A stretch of DNA of 56,697 nucleotides, taken from positions 1 through 56,697 of the forward strand of contig JAAXHG010000087.1 of the NCBI GenBank assembly GCA_012270995.1. Reading direction: 5' to 3'. The notes beneath the pieces are model-generated. The model did not search any database, was not told the origin of the DNA, and saw only the letters and a list, made by a program, of their open reading frames with translations. The position numbers and the translations under genes were made by a program. Below are positions 1-12,050 of the stretch, piece by piece; positions within the stretch are counted from its first letter, which is position 1; each line of letters begins with the position of its first letter. This stretch comes from Vicinamibacteraceae bacterium (GTDB lineage Bacteria > Acidobacteriota > Thermoanaerobaculia > Multivoradales > Multivoraceae).

Positions 1-323
1 TCGGTGCAATTTGCGGGCTAGGCCGGTTCCCGGCGATAGCGCCTCTTCCTGTACTCGTTGACCCACCGACGTAAGCTGCGCCACCTGCCGTCGGGATCAC
101 GGACCGCTCTGAGCCGCCCGCGAATCGCGGCGACTCGAAGCGCGGATGCCCGCAGGTCGCCGGTCGCCAGCGCCGCCAGGAGCACGAGCCGCGCTGAACC
201 CGTCCCCGTCTCCCAACCGACCGCCCCAGACGCTGGAAGCGGAGGACACGACGTTCTTGTGCGGGTGCCCCAGCCCCGCTAGGGTGCCAAGTTCCCACCC
301 TCGGCAAGCTCGGAGCATCCGTC
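1..323. other. No confident gene; possible C-terminal remnant on the minus strand
   Basis: I recognise no complete gene here. On the minus strand a frame is open from about 270 down to a TAG at 18-20 and ends in an arginine-rich tail (RRWVNEYRKRRYRREPA). That tail could be the last residues of a gene that has lost its front, but I cannot name a family. The plus-strand frames are low-complexity Pro/Arg/Ala and look non-coding. The interval probably also carries the 5' region of the restriction-modification remnant that starts at 324. Confidence 0.2.
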
Positions 324-3413
<3,090 letters not shown>

Positions 3414-3662
3414 GACCGCGAGACCGACCGCGGACAGCCCTCTCGACCGGTAGTCGCTACGGCTTGACCAAGCTGGCGAAGGCACAAGCGGCCCGAACCT
3501 GGCCAGTGACTCGCGGCAGAACGGCCAACGATGCCGCGAGTACGGCGATCGGCTCTCGCCTGTTGCTGGCCTTGAAGCTCGCTCCCCGCCCAGAGCGCGG
3601 CGCGGTGGGCAGACGGCGTGAACACGGCACGGACACGGCGCGGATCCAGCATCGCCTACGCC

Positions 3663-3678
3663 ATAGCACACGTGCTAT
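3663..3678. promoter_or_regulatory. Palindromic operator and -10 region of the HigBA module
   Basis: A perfect 7-bp inverted repeat, ATAGCAC-AC-GTGCTAT, overlaps a -10-like TATACC at 3676-3681. It lies about 40 bp upstream of the toxin start. HigA-type antitoxins bind such palindromes to repress their own operon, so this is the likely autoregulatory site. The 250 bp between the end of the R-M remnant and this site contain no gene I recognise. Confidence 0.6.
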
Positions 3679-3720
3679 ACCATCCCCAGGACTTGGCGCG
3701 TCGAGACACTGAACGACACG

Positions 3721-4014
3721 GTGGACAAGGAGCTGGATTCGCTGCCCGCCGACATACGCGCCAGGTTCACGAGGACATGCCAGTCGATCTCCACCGTCGG
3801 TCTGGAGCAGATGGGGGCGCCGCACGTCCGGCACGTGACCGGACCGCTCTGGGAATTGCGTCTCTCGGGCCGAAGTGGGATTGCACGGGCGCTCTATGTC
3901 GCGGCCAGCGGTCGGCGCGTTGTAGTCCTGCGCGCATTCGTGAAGAAGACCCGACGGACGCCGCGCCGGGAAATCGAACTGGCGCTTCGGCGCGCAAGGG
4001 AGGCATTGCCATGA
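3721..4014 (+). CDS. higB: RelE/HigB-family toxin (Gp49-like)
   Basis: A 97-residue basic protein of the HigB/Gp49 branch of the RelE superfamily; relatives are ribosome-dependent mRNA interferases. The core reads GPLWELRLSGRSGIARALYVAASGR then VVVLRAFVKK, the usual central strands of this family. The C-terminus is a basic helix (RREIELALRRARE). I used GTG 3721, but the frame is open upstream to 3667 and encodes WRVETLNDT, which resembles the conserved N-terminus of relatives. The true start may be further upstream at a non-standard codon, because no ATG is available. The stop codon overlaps the antitoxin start as ATGA, so the two genes are translationally coupled in toxin-first order, as in higBA. 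Confidence 0.8.
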   Translation: MDKELDSLPADIRARFTRTCQSISTVGLEQMGAPHVRHVTGPLWELRLSGRSGIARALYVAASGRRVVVLRAFVKKTRRTPRREIELALRRAREALP

Positions 4015-4289
4015 CGAAAGTCGCTGAACTGCAGGAGCGGTGGAACCGGGACGCGGACTACCGCAAGGCGTATGAAGAGCTCGGACCGGAGTTCGCCGTG
4101 GCGAGATCGCTGATCGAGGCGCGAAAGGGCGCGGGATTCACTCAGGCGGAGTTGGCGGCGCGGATGAAGACGACGCAATCGGCGGTGGCGCGGATGGAGA
4201 GCGGCCGGGTGCCGCCGTCTATCCGAACGCTCGTGAGGGTCGCTCGCGCGACCGGTACCCGGCTGCGAATCCACTTCGAACGGGGCTGA
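4011..4289 (+). CDS. higA: XRE-family antitoxin (HigA-like)
   Basis: A 92-residue protein whose second half is a helix-turn-helix of the XRE type: FTQAELAARMKTTQSAVARMESG, then PSIRTLVRVARATG. The N-terminal 40 residues are helical (RWNRDADYRKAYEELGPEFAVARSLIEAR) and probably contact the toxin. It starts at ATG 4011, overlapping the last 4 bases of the toxin gene. The expected role is to neutralise the HigB-like toxin and repress the operon through the palindrome at 3663-3678. Its size and toxin-first order fit the HigBA/Gp49 family. Confidence 0.85.
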   Translation: MTKVAELQERWNRDADYRKAYEELGPEFAVARSLIEARKGAGFTQAELAARMKTTQSAVARMESGRVPPSIRTLVRVARATGTRLRIHFERG

Positions 4290-4434
4290 AGCCCCGGATT
4301 CGCCCCGACCCGACCGACCCGTTCCGGAACGCGAAGCGGTCGAAGCGACCACGCACCCGCGGATATAGTCCCGTCCGCCTTCTCGCAGTCCTCCGACGCA
4401 CCCGGGTGCGTCCAACCCTCCGCCGGAGAATCCC

Positions 4435-5199
4435 GTGCTCGAGATCCAGACGATCCCCGTCCTGAGCGACAACTACTCCTACGTGCTCCACGACACGGGA
4501 AGCGGCAAGATCGCGGTCGTCGACCCGCCCGAAACCGGTCCGATCGAAGCGGCGCTCTCCGCCAGCGGTTTCGGCATCGACTGGATCGTGATCACCCACC
4601 ACCACATGGATCACATCGCCGCGGTTCCGGCACTGAAGGAGAAACACGGTTGCCAGGTGGTCGGGCCCGCCGCCGACCAGCATCGGATTCCGGGACTCGA
4701 CCTCCTGGTACGCGAGGGTGATCGCTTCCAGCTCGGCGAAGCCGAAGCACAGGTGTTCGATACGCCCGGCCACACCACGGGACACATCACCTACTGGTTC
4801 GAGGACGACCGGGCGCTCTTCTGCGCCGACACGCTCTTCGCCCTGGGCTGCGGCCGGGTGTTCGAGGGCACGATGGAACAGATGTGGGAATCGCTGGCCA
4901 AGCTGCGGGCGCTACCCGACGATGCGATCGTCCACTGCGGCCACGAGTACACCCTCTCCAACGCCCACTTCGCCGTGACCGTCGATCCCGACAACGAGGA
5001 ACTGATGGAGCGGGTCGCGGAGATCGAGGAGCTGCGGAGGGACGGCAAGCCCACGGTGCCCTCGAAACTGGGGGTCGAGAAGCGGACGAATCCCTTCCTG
5101 CGACCCGACGACCCGGGCATCCGCACCCTGCTCGGCATGGCCGGCGCCTCCGACGCCGAGGTCTTCGGCGAGATCCGGACCCGCAAGGACAACTCCTGA
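4435..5199 (+). CDS. gloB: Hydroxyacylglutathione hydrolase (glyoxalase II)
   Basis: A 254-residue metallo-beta-lactamase-fold enzyme. It hydrolyses S-lactoylglutathione to lactate and glutathione, the second step of methylglyoxal detoxification. The binuclear metal site is visible: THHHMDH gives H55, H57, D59 and H60; PGHTTGH gives H113; CADTLF gives D132; HCGHEYT gives H170. The C-terminal part has the glyoxalase II helical region with NPFLR. The length matches the family (about 250). The start is GTG 4435; a -10-like TATAGT lies at 4364-4369. The gene stands between the HigBA pair and an amidohydrolase on the same strand. Confidence 0.92.
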   Translation: MLEIQTIPVLSDNYSYVLHDTGSGKIAVVDPPETGPIEAALSASGFGIDWIVITHHHMDHIAAVPALKEKHGCQVVGPAADQHRIPGLDLLVREGDRFQLGEAEAQVFDTPGHTTGHITYWFEDDRALFCADTLFALGCGRVFEGTMEQMWESLAKLRALPDDAIVHCGHEYTLSNAHFAVTVDPDNEELMERVAEIEELRRDGKPTVPSKLGVEKRTNPFLRPDDPGIRTLLGMAGASDAEVFGEIRTRKDNS

Positions 5200-5263
5200 C
5201 ACCCGCAACGGCTGGATGGGCCGTGGAACACCTCCCGTCTTCGTGAATGTAGGAGTCACGCGC

Positions 5264-6262
5264 ATGAACGAACAGGAAGCAGCCTGGCTGGCCCGCACCC
5301 GGGAGGAGCCGATCGACCCCGAGCAGGAGATCTGCGACCCCCACCACCATCTCTGGGACTATCCCGAGTCCCGCTACATGCTGGAGGAGCTCCACGGCGA
5401 CACCGGCGCCGGCCACAACGTGACGTCGACCGTCTTCGTCGAGTGCGCATCCGGCTACCGCGAGGACGGCCCCGAGGAGATGCGGGTCGTCGGCGAGACG
5501 GAGTTCGTGCTGGAAGTCGCCGAACGAAGCGACGCCGCGGGCCCTTCGATCGCCGGCATCGTCAGCCACGCCGACATGCTCCTCGGCGATGGCGCCAAGG
5601 CCGTGCTGGAAGCCCACATCGAAGCGGGAGGCGGGCGCTTTCGCGGCATCCGGCACTCCGCCGCCTACGACCCCAGCCCGGACATCCGGGTCTCCCACTC
5701 CAAGCCGCCCCCGAGCATGCTGCTCCGGTCCGACTTCCGCCGAGGGTTTGCCTGCCTGGGACCCCTCGACCTGAGCTTCGACGCCTGGCTCTACCACCCT
5801 CAGACCGACGAGCTGACCGATCTCGCCCACGCCTTCCCCGACACCCGGATCATCCTCGATCACGTCGGCGGGCCGCTCGGCATCGGGCCCTACCGGGGCC
5901 GGCGGCGCGAGGTCGAGGCGGCCTGGCGCAAGTCGATCACCGAACTCGCCCGCTGCGAGAACGTCGTGGTCAAGCTCGGCGGCCTGCCGATGAAGATCTG
6001 CGGCTTCGGCTGGCACAAGCAGGACGCGCCGCCCTCCTCCGCCGAGACCGCGGAGGCTCATCGCCCCTACTACCTCCACTGCATCGACCGCTTCGGAGTC
6101 GACCGTTGCATGTTCGAGTCGAACTTCCCGGTCGACCGCGCCGGCGGCGCCTACACCCTGCTTTGGAACTCCTTCCAGCGCATCGTGGCGGACTTCTCCG
6201 AGGACGAGAAAGCGGCGCTCTTCCGCGACACGGCGCACCGGGTCTACCGGCTCGCCTCCTGA
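5264..6262 (+). CDS. Amidohydrolase family 2 (TIM-barrel metal-dependent hydrolase)
   Basis: A 332-residue protein of the COG3618/amidohydro_2 family, whose members include lactonases and decarboxylases of sugar and aromatic acid catabolism. The N-terminal metal motif is ICDPHHHLWD (H27-H29). Later strands carry IILDHVGGP, and FESNFPVDR gives the late acidic residue of the barrel. I chose ATG 5264 because an AGGAG lies about 8 bases upstream; an in-frame ATG at 5216 has no such site and adds 16 unconserved residues. It follows gloB by about 65 bp and may share its transcript. The substrate cannot be told from sequence alone. Confidence 0.85.
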   Translation: MNEQEAAWLARTREEPIDPEQEICDPHHHLWDYPESRYMLEELHGDTGAGHNVTSTVFVECASGYREDGPEEMRVVGETEFVLEVAERSDAAGPSIAGIVSHADMLLGDGAKAVLEAHIEAGGGRFRGIRHSAAYDPSPDIRVSHSKPPPSMLLRSDFRRGFACLGPLDLSFDAWLYHPQTDELTDLAHAFPDTRIILDHVGGPLGIGPYRGRRREVEAAWRKSITELARCENVVVKLGGLPMKICGFGWHKQDAPPSSAETAEAHRPYYLHCIDRFGVDRCMFESNFPVDRAGGAYTLLWNSFQRIVADFSEDEKAALFRDTAHRVYRLAS

Positions 6263-6351
6263 CTCCGCGGGAGAGGCCATTCGCCACTCCGGGCCTGGGA
6301 GCGGGGCCATCCTTCGCATCCGGCACGAACCGTCGCGTAAGGTGAGAAGCC

Positions 6352-7404
6352 ATGCCGCGACTCGAGAAGACGCTCGACGAGGTGTGCGGCCTGCTCGCCG
6401 ACGCGGGCGTCGCATCCGAACTGCACGGCGCCGGCGGGTTCCTGTGCCGCTCGGTCGCTTCCCTCGAACAGGCCGGGCCGGACCAACTGTCCTTCGCCAA
6501 GGACGAACGGGCGCTGAAGGCCACGAACACGCGCGCGGGCGCCTTGGTCGTACCGGCGACTACGACCCGTCTGGCCGCCCACCAGATCGTCGTCGACGAT
6601 CCCTTCGTCGCCTTCATTGTCGTGTTGGGCCACATCGACCGGGAGCGCCGGCGGGAGAACGTAGGCGTTCATCCGTCCGCCGCCGTGGCCGAAAGCGCCT
6701 CCGTCGGCGACGACGTGTCCATCGGCGCCGGCGTCACCGTCCGCGACGAAGCCGCGGTCGGCGACCGCACCGTTCTTCACGCGAACGCCTACGTCGGCCG
6801 GCGCAGCCGGATCGGCAGCGACTGCGTCCTCTTTCCCGGCGTCGTGGTCATGGAGGACGTCACGCTGGGCAGACGCGTCACCGTCCACGGCGGCACCGTG
6901 ATCGGCTGCGACGGCTACGGCTACATCCAGCGGGAGGGCCGGCACGTCAAGATCCCCCAGGTCGGCACGGTCGAGATCGGCGACGACGTCGAGATCGGCT
7001 CCCAGGTCACGATCGACCGCGCCGCTCTCGATGCGACGGTGGTCGGCCGCGGCTGCAAGATCGGCGACCTGGTCCACGTCGCACACAACGTGACGATCGG
7101 CGAGCGAACACTGATAGTGCCAACGGCGAGGATCGCCGGCCGAGTGAACATCGGAAAGGGCGTCGTGCTCGCTGGCGCAGCCGGCGTCGCGGACGGCGTC
7201 GTGATCGGCGACGGCGCGGTGATCGGCGGCAGCAGCGTGACCTACCGCGACGTCCCGGCGGGCGCCGTAGTCTACGGCGATCCGGCCCGGCCCAAGACGC
7301 ACCAGTTGCGTATCGAGGCGGTGCTCAACCGCCTGCCCCAACTGGAGCGAGATCTGCGCAGGCTGCTGCGACGGTCGGCAGGCCGGGACGAGAAAAACGG
7401 TTGA
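6352..7404 (+). CDS. lpxD: UDP-3-O-(3-hydroxyacyl)glucosamine N-acyltransferase
   Basis: A 350-residue lipid A biosynthesis enzyme that adds the second hydroxyacyl chain, from acyl-ACP to UDP-3-O-acyl-glucosamine. Residues 1-100 form the uridine-binding domain. From residue 105 to about 320 run left-handed beta-helix hexapeptide repeats (for example VAESASVGDDVSIGAGVTV). The LpxD signature GCDGYGY is near 185-191 and the catalytic histidine is in VHVAHNV (H245). A short C-terminal helix follows. The gene stands alone, without the usual fabZ/lpxA neighbours. It shows that the organism has lipid A and therefore an outer membrane. Confidence 0.95.
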   Translation: MPRLEKTLDEVCGLLADAGVASELHGAGGFLCRSVASLEQAGPDQLSFAKDERALKATNTRAGALVVPATTTRLAAHQIVVDDPFVAFIVVLGHIDRERRRENVGVHPSAAVAESASVGDDVSIGAGVTVRDEAAVGDRTVLHANAYVGRRSRIGSDCVLFPGVVVMEDVTLGRRVTVHGGTVIGCDGYGYIQREGRHVKIPQVGTVEIGDDVEIGSQVTIDRAALDATVVGRGCKIGDLVHVAHNVTIGERTLIVPTARIAGRVNIGKGVVLAGAAGVADGVVIGDGAVIGGSSVTYRDVPAGAVVYGDPARPKTHQLRIEAVLNRLPQLERDLRRLLRRSAGRDEKNG

Positions 7405-7450
7405 GCCGCGGAAGATGAGCTGGAAGCCCGAGACGGCCGTGATCGAGGCG

Positions 7451-7456
7451 TAGACT
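7451..7456 (+). promoter_or_regulatory. Candidate -10 box (TAGACT) before the GWxTD/VWFA gene
   Basis: TAGACT lies 29 bp before the ATG at 7486. The same hexamer recurs at 14153-14158 and, on the minus strand, at 51236-51241. I found no good -35 match, so this is a weak individual call that gains weight from the recurrence. Confidence 0.35.
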
Positions 7457-7485
7457 AGGACGCTCTGCCTAAGGGGCGGTCCACG

Positions 7486-10143
7486 ATGCGCTGCAACCCC
7501 CTCATCCGAGCCTTCCTTGTCGCCGTCTCCGCGGTCCTGCTCGCGTCCGGCGCCGCGACAGCCGCCAAGAAGAAGCGGCCCCCTTGCCAGGACGGCCGTC
7601 AACCCGATGCCGGCGCCCTGCCGGCCCGCCACCTCCAGTGGACCGAGGAAGTCGCCCTGCTGCTCACCGATGAGGAGATTCAGTCCTTCCTCTGCCTGTC
7701 CCAGGACTACCAGCGGGACGCCTTCATCACCGAGTTCTGGAAGGCGCGCGACCCCTACCCCGAGACCGCCCGCAACGAGTTCCGCGAGCACTGGGGCGAA
7801 CGGCTGTCCATGGTCCGCCAGTTGTTCGACAGCACGGACGACGAGCGGGCCCGGTACTACCTCCTGAACGGCCCGCCCGAAATCCACGTCGACATCTGTC
7901 CGCGGCGTTCCGCCACCAAGGTCGAGGCCTGGTTCTACGGCTTCCGGGACATGAGCGAGGTGATCGGCGCGATCTACAGCCGCCGGCTCCGTCAGGACCA
8001 GTACGCCGTCATCTTCTACCGGCCGTTGGGAGTCGGCGCCTGGCGGGTCTGGCTGCCGAACGAGGACCTCGGCCGCCGGCTGATGCAGCCCGGCGGACGA
8101 ACCGACCTGCCCGGCGGGCGTCTCGGCGGACTGAGCCGCGAGGAACTCGGAGCCGGCTGCAAGGACGAGGAACTCGGCTACGCGATGGGCATCATCCAGA
8201 TCCTGAACGACTGGGGCGGCATGCTGGGCTTCTACTACGACCGGATGATCGGCGAGAAGCTGGAACCGATCGAGGCGCCCTCCAACGAGTGGCTGCGCAC
8301 GTTCGAGTCCTATTCCACCGATCTTCCCTCCGGCGCACCGCAGCTTTCGGCCTCGCTCGACGTGACCTTCCCGGGCCGCAAGGAGAGCCGCACCGTGGTC
8401 CAGACCCTGGTCCAGGTCGAGGCAGCCAGTGCGACTCTCGCCGACCTCGCCGGCGCCCGTTCCTACGGTTTCGAGCTGATCGGAGAGATTCTGCGGGCGG
8501 ATGCCGACACCGGGGACGACCGCCTGTTCGAGAGCTTCCGCTATCGCTTCGAGTTCCCCGTGGAGGACGACGGGGCAAGCGGCGACGAACTAGCCGCCAT
8601 GCCGCTCGTCGCCCAGCGCTATCTGAGGCCCGGGAGCTTCAAGCTGATCCTGCGCGTCGACGATCTGAACGGGGACGCGGTGTGGCGCCACGCCCAGCCG
8701 CTCGAAGTGCCCCGGGTCGAAGAGGCCGCCGGCTGGACCGAAGCCGACCTCGAACCGATCTTCGCCGAGGCGAATCGGGCCCTGGCCGCCGGCGAGCCGA
8801 CGATCCGGATCATCGAGCCCGGCGGCGACCTGATCTCCGGCTACCTCCGCTTCGACACCGCGGTGACGGGCCCGGTCGACAAGGTGCGCTTCACCCTCGA
8901 CGACAAGGACCTCTTCACCACCAAGCGGGCACCCTTCAGCGCCGACGTGCGACTGGGCGATCTGCCCCGCAGCCAGATGCTGCGCGCCATCGCCTATGAC
9001 GCCGCCGGCGACCAGATCGCCAGCGACTCCTATCTGATCAACGGCTCTCCCCACCGCTTCGACGTGCGGATCATCGAGCCGATCCCCGGCAACCGTCACA
9101 GCGACAGCGTCCGCATGCGAGCCCAGGTCACGGTGCCCGAGGGACGGAGCCTCGAGGAACTCCAGGTGTTCCGCAACGACGACCAGGTGGCAACGCTCTA
9201 CGAAGAGCCCTTCACCGTACCCATCGAGCTGCCGGACGGACCGGCGCTGACGATCGTGCGGATCGTCGGCAAGCTGCTCGACGCCGAGGGTCCGGCCGCC
9301 TTCGTCGAGGACACCGCGATCATCAATGGTCCGGCCACCCTCGAAGAAGTCCAGGTCGACTTCGTGGAGCTGTACACGACGGTCGACGACCGGGACCGCC
9401 GGCCCCTGCTCGATCTCCCGGAGAACGCCTTCCGGGTGCTCGAGGACGGAGTCCAGCAGGAGATCGTCCGTTTCGAACGCGTCGACGACACGCCGCTGAT
9501 CGGCACGATCCTCCTCGACGTCTCGGCGTCCATGGAGGAGCGCCTCGAACGGTCGGTTCAGGCCGCCGCCGACTTCTTCCAGCAGGTGATCACCGATCGC
9601 GACGAACTCTCCATCATCACCTTCAACGACCGACCGCATCTAGCGTCGCCCTTCACCCGCGACCGGATCGAGTTCGCCAAGGGGTTGATGGGACTGCGCG
9701 CCGAGCGCGGCACCGCGCTCTACGACAGCCTGATCTTCACCCTCTACCACCTGAATGGGCTGCCCGGCCAGCGCACGGTCCTGCTGCTCTCCGACGGCGT
9801 CGATGAACACAGCCGCTACGACCTGGACGACGCACTGGAGTACGCCCGCCGCTCGGAAGCGGCCATCTACGCGATCGGCCTGGCGCTGCCGAAGAAGGCG
9901 AAGGAGAGCCCGAAGAAGGTGCTCGAGCAACTGGCGACCGAGACGGGCGGCCGCGCCTTCTTCGTCGACGACGTCAGCCAGCTCGGCGCCGTCTACGACC
10001 AGATCGCGGTCGAGCTTCGCTCGAAGTACTTCCTCGCGTACCAGTCGTCGAGCACGCAGCCGAGCGACGCCTTCCGCAGGGTGGAAGTGCAGATCGACGC
10101 CAGGGGCGCCAAGGCGCGGACGATTCGCGGTTACTACCCGTAG
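7486..10143 (+). CDS. Secreted GWxTD-region plus VWFA-domain protein (Acidobacteria type)
   Basis: An 885-residue exported protein. The signal peptide is residues 1-26 (hydrophobic core FLVAVSAVLLASGAATA). Residues about 60-140 resemble the GWxTD region found in Acidobacteriota and relatives (FWKARDPYPETARNEFREHW, then RYYLLNGPPE), although the GWxTD tetrapeptide itself reads STDDE here. The middle holds beta-rich, Ig-like segments. The last 300 residues are a VWFA-related domain with TILLDVSASMEERLE (MIDAS-like DxSxS), TALYDSL and LLSDGVDEHS. The function is unknown; VWFA domains usually bind metal and protein partners. The gene ends one base into the start of tag. A second VWFA-related protein lies at 27055. 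Confidence 0.75.
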   Translation: MRCNPLIRAFLVAVSAVLLASGAATAAKKKRPPCQDGRQPDAGALPARHLQWTEEVALLLTDEEIQSFLCLSQDYQRDAFITEFWKARDPYPETARNEFREHWGERLSMVRQLFDSTDDERARYYLLNGPPEIHVDICPRRSATKVEAWFYGFRDMSEVIGAIYSRRLRQDQYAVIFYRPLGVGAWRVWLPNEDLGRRLMQPGGRTDLPGGRLGGLSREELGAGCKDEELGYAMGIIQILNDWGGMLGFYYDRMIGEKLEPIEAPSNEWLRTFESYSTDLPSGAPQLSASLDVTFPGRKESRTVVQTLVQVEAASATLADLAGARSYGFELIGEILRADADTGDDRLFESFRYRFEFPVEDDGASGDELAAMPLVAQRYLRPGSFKLILRVDDLNGDAVWRHAQPLEVPRVEEAAGWTEADLEPIFAEANRALAAGEPTIRIIEPGGDLISGYLRFDTAVTGPVDKVRFTLDDKDLFTTKRAPFSADVRLGDLPRSQMLRAIAYDAAGDQIASDSYLINGSPHRFDVRIIEPIPGNRHSDSVRMRAQVTVPEGRSLEELQVFRNDDQVATLYEEPFTVPIELPDGPALTIVRIVGKLLDAEGPAAFVEDTAIINGPATLEEVQVDFVELYTTVDDRDRRPLLDLPENAFRVLEDGVQQEIVRFERVDDTPLIGTILLDVSASMEERLERSVQAAADFFQQVITDRDELSIITFNDRPHLASPFTRDRIEFAKGLMGLRAERGTALYDSLIFTLYHLNGLPGQRTVLLLSDGVDEHSRYDLDDALEYARRSEAAIYAIGLALPKKAKESPKKVLEQLATETGGRAFFVDDVSQLGAVYDQIAVELRSKYFLAYQSSSTQPSDAFRRVEVQIDARGAKARTIRGYYP

Positions 10144-10733
10144 TGCCGGAGCCGACACGCTGCGGGTGGGTCAACGAGGATCCTCTCTACATCGTCTACC
10201 ACGACGAGGAGTGGGGCGTTCCGGTCCGCGATGACAGAAGACTCTTCGAGATGCTGGTGCTCGAGGGCGCGCAGGCCGGGCTGAGCTGGTACACGATCCT
10301 CAAGAAGCGCGAGTCGTACCGGCGCGCGTTCGACGGTTTCGACCCGGAGCGTGTCGCCCGCTACGACGAGCAGAAGATCGCCGCGCTCCTGCAGGATCCC
10401 GGTATCGTGCGCAACCGCCTCAAGGTGAACGCAGCGATCGGAAACGCACGCGCGTGGCTGGACCTGCGCGAGTCGGGCGTGCGCTTCTCGGACTTCCTGT
10501 GGAACTTCACCAGCGGTGAGCCCGTCGTCAACGAATGGAGCCGGCTCAAGGACATTCCCGCAGCGACGCCGGCCTCCGAGGCGATGAGCAAGGCGCTGAA
10601 GAAGCTCGGATTCCGCTTCGTCGGCCCTACGATCTGCTACGCCTTCATGCAGGCCGTGGGCATGGTCAACGACCATACGACGACGTGCTTTCGGTGGAAG
10701 GAATGCAAGGCGCTCGCGGAAGACCCTCGCTGA
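10143..10733 (+). CDS. tag: DNA-3-methyladenine glycosylase I
   Basis: A 196-residue base-excision repair enzyme that removes 3-methyladenine from alkylated DNA. The zinc-binding residues of the Tag family are all present: C7 (RCGWV), H20 (YHDEEWG), H178 and C182 (DHTTTCFRW). The core shows the typical MLVLEGAQAGLSWYTILKKR helix-hairpin-helix region. The length equals the family norm. The start is GTG 10143, sharing one base with the stop of the VWFA gene, which suggests co-transcription or coupled translation. Confidence 0.96.
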   Translation: MPEPTRCGWVNEDPLYIVYHDEEWGVPVRDDRRLFEMLVLEGAQAGLSWYTILKKRESYRRAFDGFDPERVARYDEQKIAALLQDPGIVRNRLKVNAAIGNARAWLDLRESGVRFSDFLWNFTSGEPVVNEWSRLKDIPAATPASEAMSKALKKLGFRFVGPTICYAFMQAVGMVNDHTTTCFRWKECKALAEDPR

Positions 10734-10735
10734 AC

Positions 10736-11980
10736 GTGCGAACGGCCCTCGGCGCGACACTTGCCCTATGCACGGTTGCTGCCGCCCCCGCGAGCGACTG
10801 GCCGCAGTTCAGGGGTCCGACCGGGCAGGGGCACGCACCGGACGAGCCGGTGCCGCTCACCTGGAGCGAGACGGAGAACGTCGCCTGGAAGGCGCCTGTT
10901 CCCGGCCGGGGTTGGTCGTCGCCCGTCATCGCCGATGGCCTGGTCTGGCTGACGACGGCGGTTACGGACCGCGAGACGGGAACCTCGCTCCGCTTGCTGG
11001 CCTACGACGCCACGTCCGGCGACGCCGTGATGGATGTCGGAGTGTTCGACATCTCCGACACGATCCTCCTGAACCAGAAGAACAGCTTCGCCTCGCCGAC
11101 GCCCGTGATCGATCCGGCCGGCGAGCGGGTGTACGTCCACTTCGGCGCGCAGGGCACGGCGGCGGTCGCCGCGGGTGGCGAGTCGGCAGGCGCCGTTCTC
11201 TGGCGAACCCGCTTCTCCTACACCTCGCAGCATGGGAACGGGGGATCGCCGATCCTTCACGACGGACTGCTCATCGTCAGCATCGACGGCTACGACACCG
11301 CCTTCCTGGTCGCCGTGGACGCCGAAACCGGCGAAGAAGGCTGGCGGGCGGTGCGGCCGGCGCCCATCTCGCAGGCATACTCCACGCCGCTGGCGATTCG
11401 TGTCGGGGATGCCGACCAGATCGTCAATGTCAGCGCCTTCCGCGCCTCGGCGCACGAGCCCGCGACCGGCAACGAGATCTGGCGGGTCGAGTACCCCGGC
11501 GGCTTCTCCAACGTCTCGCGCCCGGTCTACGGGCATGGGCTCGTCTACCTCTCGACCGGCTTCAACGAGCCTGTCCTACTCGCCGTCCGCCCGACCGGCA
11601 GGGGAGACGTCACGGAATCGGAAGTCGCCTGGCGGCTGCGCCGTGGCGCTCCGCTCACCGCTTCGCCGATCCTCGTCGGCGACGAGCTCTACACGGTGAC
11701 CGACAGCGGGATCGCCACCTGCATCGACGCTCTCACGGGCGAGATCCACTGGCAGCACCGGCTCGGCGGCAACCACTCCGCCTCGCCGATCCATGCCGGC
11801 GGACGGATCTACTTTCAGAACGAGGAAGGCGTCACGACGGTCATCGCTCCCGGCCCTGGTCTGGAGCAACTGGCCAGCAACGAACTCGACGGCTCGACCC
11901 TCGCCTCGATGGCCGTTTCCGACGGCGCCTTCTTCATCCGTACCGGCACGCACCTGTACCGCATCGAGGAGGCCCCCTGA
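10736..11980 (+). CDS. Exported PQQ-like beta-propeller protein
   Basis: A 414-residue protein with an 18-20 residue signal peptide (MRTALGATLALCTVAAAPA). It has repeated beta-propeller blades with PQQ-repeat signatures: WPQFRGPTGQG at the N-terminus, WKAPVPGRGWSSPVIADGLV, IDALTGEIHWQHRLGG and SASPIHAGGRIYFQNEEG. Proteins with the opening WPQFRGP are common in Planctomycetes and Acidobacteria, usually described as BamB-like or PQQ-binding-like, with unknown function. I chose GTG 10736, two bases after the tag stop, because the signal peptide begins there. It is probably in one transcript with tag. Confidence 0.8.
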   Translation: MRTALGATLALCTVAAAPASDWPQFRGPTGQGHAPDEPVPLTWSETENVAWKAPVPGRGWSSPVIADGLVWLTTAVTDRETGTSLRLLAYDATSGDAVMDVGVFDISDTILLNQKNSFASPTPVIDPAGERVYVHFGAQGTAAVAAGGESAGAVLWRTRFSYTSQHGNGGSPILHDGLLIVSIDGYDTAFLVAVDAETGEEGWRAVRPAPISQAYSTPLAIRVGDADQIVNVSAFRASAHEPATGNEIWRVEYPGGFSNVSRPVYGHGLVYLSTGFNEPVLLAVRPTGRGDVTESEVAWRLRRGAPLTASPILVGDELYTVTDSGIATCIDALTGEIHWQHRLGGNHSASPIHAGGRIYFQNEEGVTTVIAPGPGLEQLASNELDGSTLASMAVSDGAFFIRTGTHLYRIEEAP

Positions 11981-12050
11981 TCTTCGCCGTGGCCGGCCAT
12001 TGAACGGGAAGAACCGCGGATGCAGCGAAGCACGGACCGTGCCGCTGCTG

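Noticed and set aside
18..270. Minus-strand gene ending RRYRREPA
   Set aside because: The tail looks protein-like, but there is no start, no ribosome site and no family match; kept only as a low-confidence note.
4364..4369. TATAGT as a firm gloB promoter
   Set aside because: The hexamer is good, but no -35 element is found and the distance to GTG 4435 is long; mentioned only in the gene entry.
5216..5263. Longer amidohydrolase starting at ATG 5216
   Set aside because: The extra 16 residues are unconserved and lack a ribosome binding site, whereas ATG 5264 has AGGAG at good spacing.
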